From: Anaerolineales bacterium UBA2232
Lineage (GTDB): Bacteria; Chloroflexota; Anaerolineae; UBA2200
Assembly (NCBI GenBank): GCA_002348045.1
Contig: DDYO01000264.1
Span: forward strand, 1-6,093
Length of the DNA: 6,093 nt
Reading direction: 5' to 3'
Part shown: positions 5,295 through 6,093 of the stretch, piece after piece
How positions within the stretch are numbered: position 1 is the first letter of the stretch
Layout of the letters: every line of letters starts with the position of its first letter
Notes under the pieces: model-generated
What the model was told of the DNA's origin: nothing
Seen by the model: the letters and a program-made list of their open reading frames with translations, nothing else
Database searches by the model: none
Translations under genes and position numbers: made by a program

Positions 5295-6093
5295 GCCACT
5301 TCCTCCTCGATGGCAATGGCCTTTCGCGGGCATTCTTCTACGCACACGCCACAGCCCTTGCAGTAGTCATAGTCTATGGAGTAGCTGCCGTCAGGCGACC
5401 GGAGTACACTGACATCCGGGCAGAAGAGCCAGCACTGATCACAGCTGTTGCAGGTTCCACAACTCATGCAACGCGCCGCTTCATCGCGAGCCTCCTGCAC
5501 GGTCAAGGCGCAAATCACTTCGTCCCAGTCTCGGATCCGCTGCTCACCAGGCCGGCGAGAGAGTGCCTTGGGCTCAGACTGCTCAAAGTAAGCCAGGTTC
5601 ATGTCGTCCAGTCGCACGACCTGCCCGTCCATCGGACGCCCCGCGGCGACCATTGGCTCCTCCAATGAGGGAAAGCTGCTGAGCTTTTCCCCGCCGAGCA
5701 GCTGGTCGATGGCCAGCGCTGCCCGTTTCCCGGAACCAATGGCGTGTGCAACGGTGCCGTGGCCCGTTGCAGCGTCTCCGCCGGCAAACCAGCCCGGTCT
5801 GGTCGTGGCGCCGAATTCATTGATCTCGATCAGCCCGTCGCGGGTCCAGATGTCTTGGCTAAGCATGCTAAGGTCGGCCGATTGGCCCAGTGCAGGAATC
5901 AGGGTGTCGACCTCCAGCGTGTACTCCGATCCCGGAACGGGCTCGGGCCGGCGGCGATGGCGTGCATCGGGCTCACCGAGGCGCATGCGCACACAACGCA
6001 CTCCAACCACCCGCCCCTTGTCTGCCAGCACCTCCACCGGCGCGGTCAGGAACTCCATCTGCACGCCCTCTCCCAGGGCCTCCTCTACCTCCT
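5282..6093 (-). CDS. GltD-like NAD(P)/FAD oxidoreductase fused to a 2[4Fe-4S] ferredoxin domain, N-terminus cut off by the window edge
   Basis: The frame is open to the right edge (first full codon at 6091), so only the last 269 residues are seen; a GTG at 6064 is internal, because the residues before it (EVEEALGEGV) continue the family. The first part is the C-terminal half of a glutamate-synthase small-subunit-like flavoprotein: LGEPD, DTLIPALGQ, then FAGGDAATG at visible residues 102-110 (FAD-binding) and AIGSGKRAA. From about residue 205 a ferredoxin domain follows with ten cysteines: CxxCxxCxxCxxCxxxCP, then CxxCxxCxxxCP (codons between 5470 and 5330). This can bind two [4Fe-4S] clusters, with two extra cysteines in front. 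The protein probably moves electrons between NAD(P)H and the PorAB core, taking the role of the separate PorD subunit. A PadH-like role, as in NAD-linked phenylglyoxylate oxidoreductase, is an alternative. True GltD is less likely, since no glutamate synthase large subunit is seen and the Por genes overlap it. Confidence 0.88.
   Translation of the reverse strand, partial: EVEEALGEGVQMEFLTAPVEVLADKGRVVGVRCVRMRLGEPDARHRRRPEPVPGSEYTLEVDTLIPALGQSADLSMLSQDIWTRDGLIEINEFGATTRPGWFAGGDAATGHGTVAHAIGSGKRAALAIDQLLGGEKLSSFPSLEEPMVAAGRPMDGQVVRLDDMNLAYFEQSEPKALSRRPGEQRIRDWDEVICALTVQEARDEAARCMSCGTCNSCDQCWLFCPDVSVLRSPDGSYSIDYDYCKGCGVCVEECPRKAIAIEEEVAWKK
5302..5308 (-). promoter_or_regulatory. Ribosome binding site deciding the PorA-like start
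   Basis: GAGGAGG on the minus strand, 7 nt before the ATG at 5294. It lies in the last codons of the upstream ferredoxin-fusion gene (the Glu-Glu-Glu region), so the two genes are likely translated in a coupled way. Confidence 0.8.

Noticed and set aside
5295..5345. N-terminal extension of the PorA-like protein
   Set aside because: The added residues are a basic Arg/Gly/His-rich stretch encoded inside the ferredoxin domain of the upstream gene, and a strong ribosome binding site marks the ATG at 5294.

Overview
The window is GC-rich bacterial DNA. It holds six protein-coding genes and one convergent gene junction, with no RNA genes, insertion sequences or CRISPR arrays that I can see. The short lipoprotein with a Pro/Thr-rich tail of the 'TPTPAPT' kind, next to an anaerobic-type 2-oxoacid:ferredoxin oxidoreductase cluster, suggests an anaerobic or facultative Chloroflexota-like bacterium (Anaerolineae style). 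This is an inference from gene style only; no phylogenetic marker is present.

Right part (about 2354-6093, minus strand): a tightly packed operon read from right to left. It opens with the C-terminal part of a GltD-like NAD(P)/FAD oxidoreductase fused to a 2[4Fe-4S] ferredoxin domain; its N-terminus lies beyond base 6093. Next come the alpha (PorA-like) and beta (PorB-like, thiamine-diphosphate-binding) subunits of a 2-oxoacid oxidoreductase, and last a metallo-beta-lactamase-fold hydrolase. Every junction overlaps (13 bp, then GTGA, then GTGA), which points to translational coupling. Together the first three would oxidise a 2-oxoacid plus CoA to acyl-CoA and CO2, or run the reverse carboxylation, passing electrons through ferredoxin clusters to or from NAD(P)H. 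A gamma subunit is not seen and may lie upstream, outside the window.

Middle (1667-2353): one plus-strand gene for a small lipoprotein, with a good sigma70-like promoter in front of it. A perfect 17-bp inverted repeat follows it, in the gap where it converges with the end of the large operon.

Left part (1-1666, minus strand): an M20-family metallopeptidase/deacylase followed, 73 bp on, by a PIG-L (LmbE-like) N-deacetylase that runs off the left edge. They probably share a transcript starting from a candidate promoter near 1700-1727, divergent from the lipoprotein promoter. Both are metal-dependent hydrolases that commonly cleave N-acyl bonds, but the substrates cannot be read from the sequence.

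For three genes the longest open frame is not the likely gene. Strong Shine-Dalgarno sequences place the starts of the M20 gene, porB-like and porA-like genes at 1666, 4143 and 5294, inside the longest frames.
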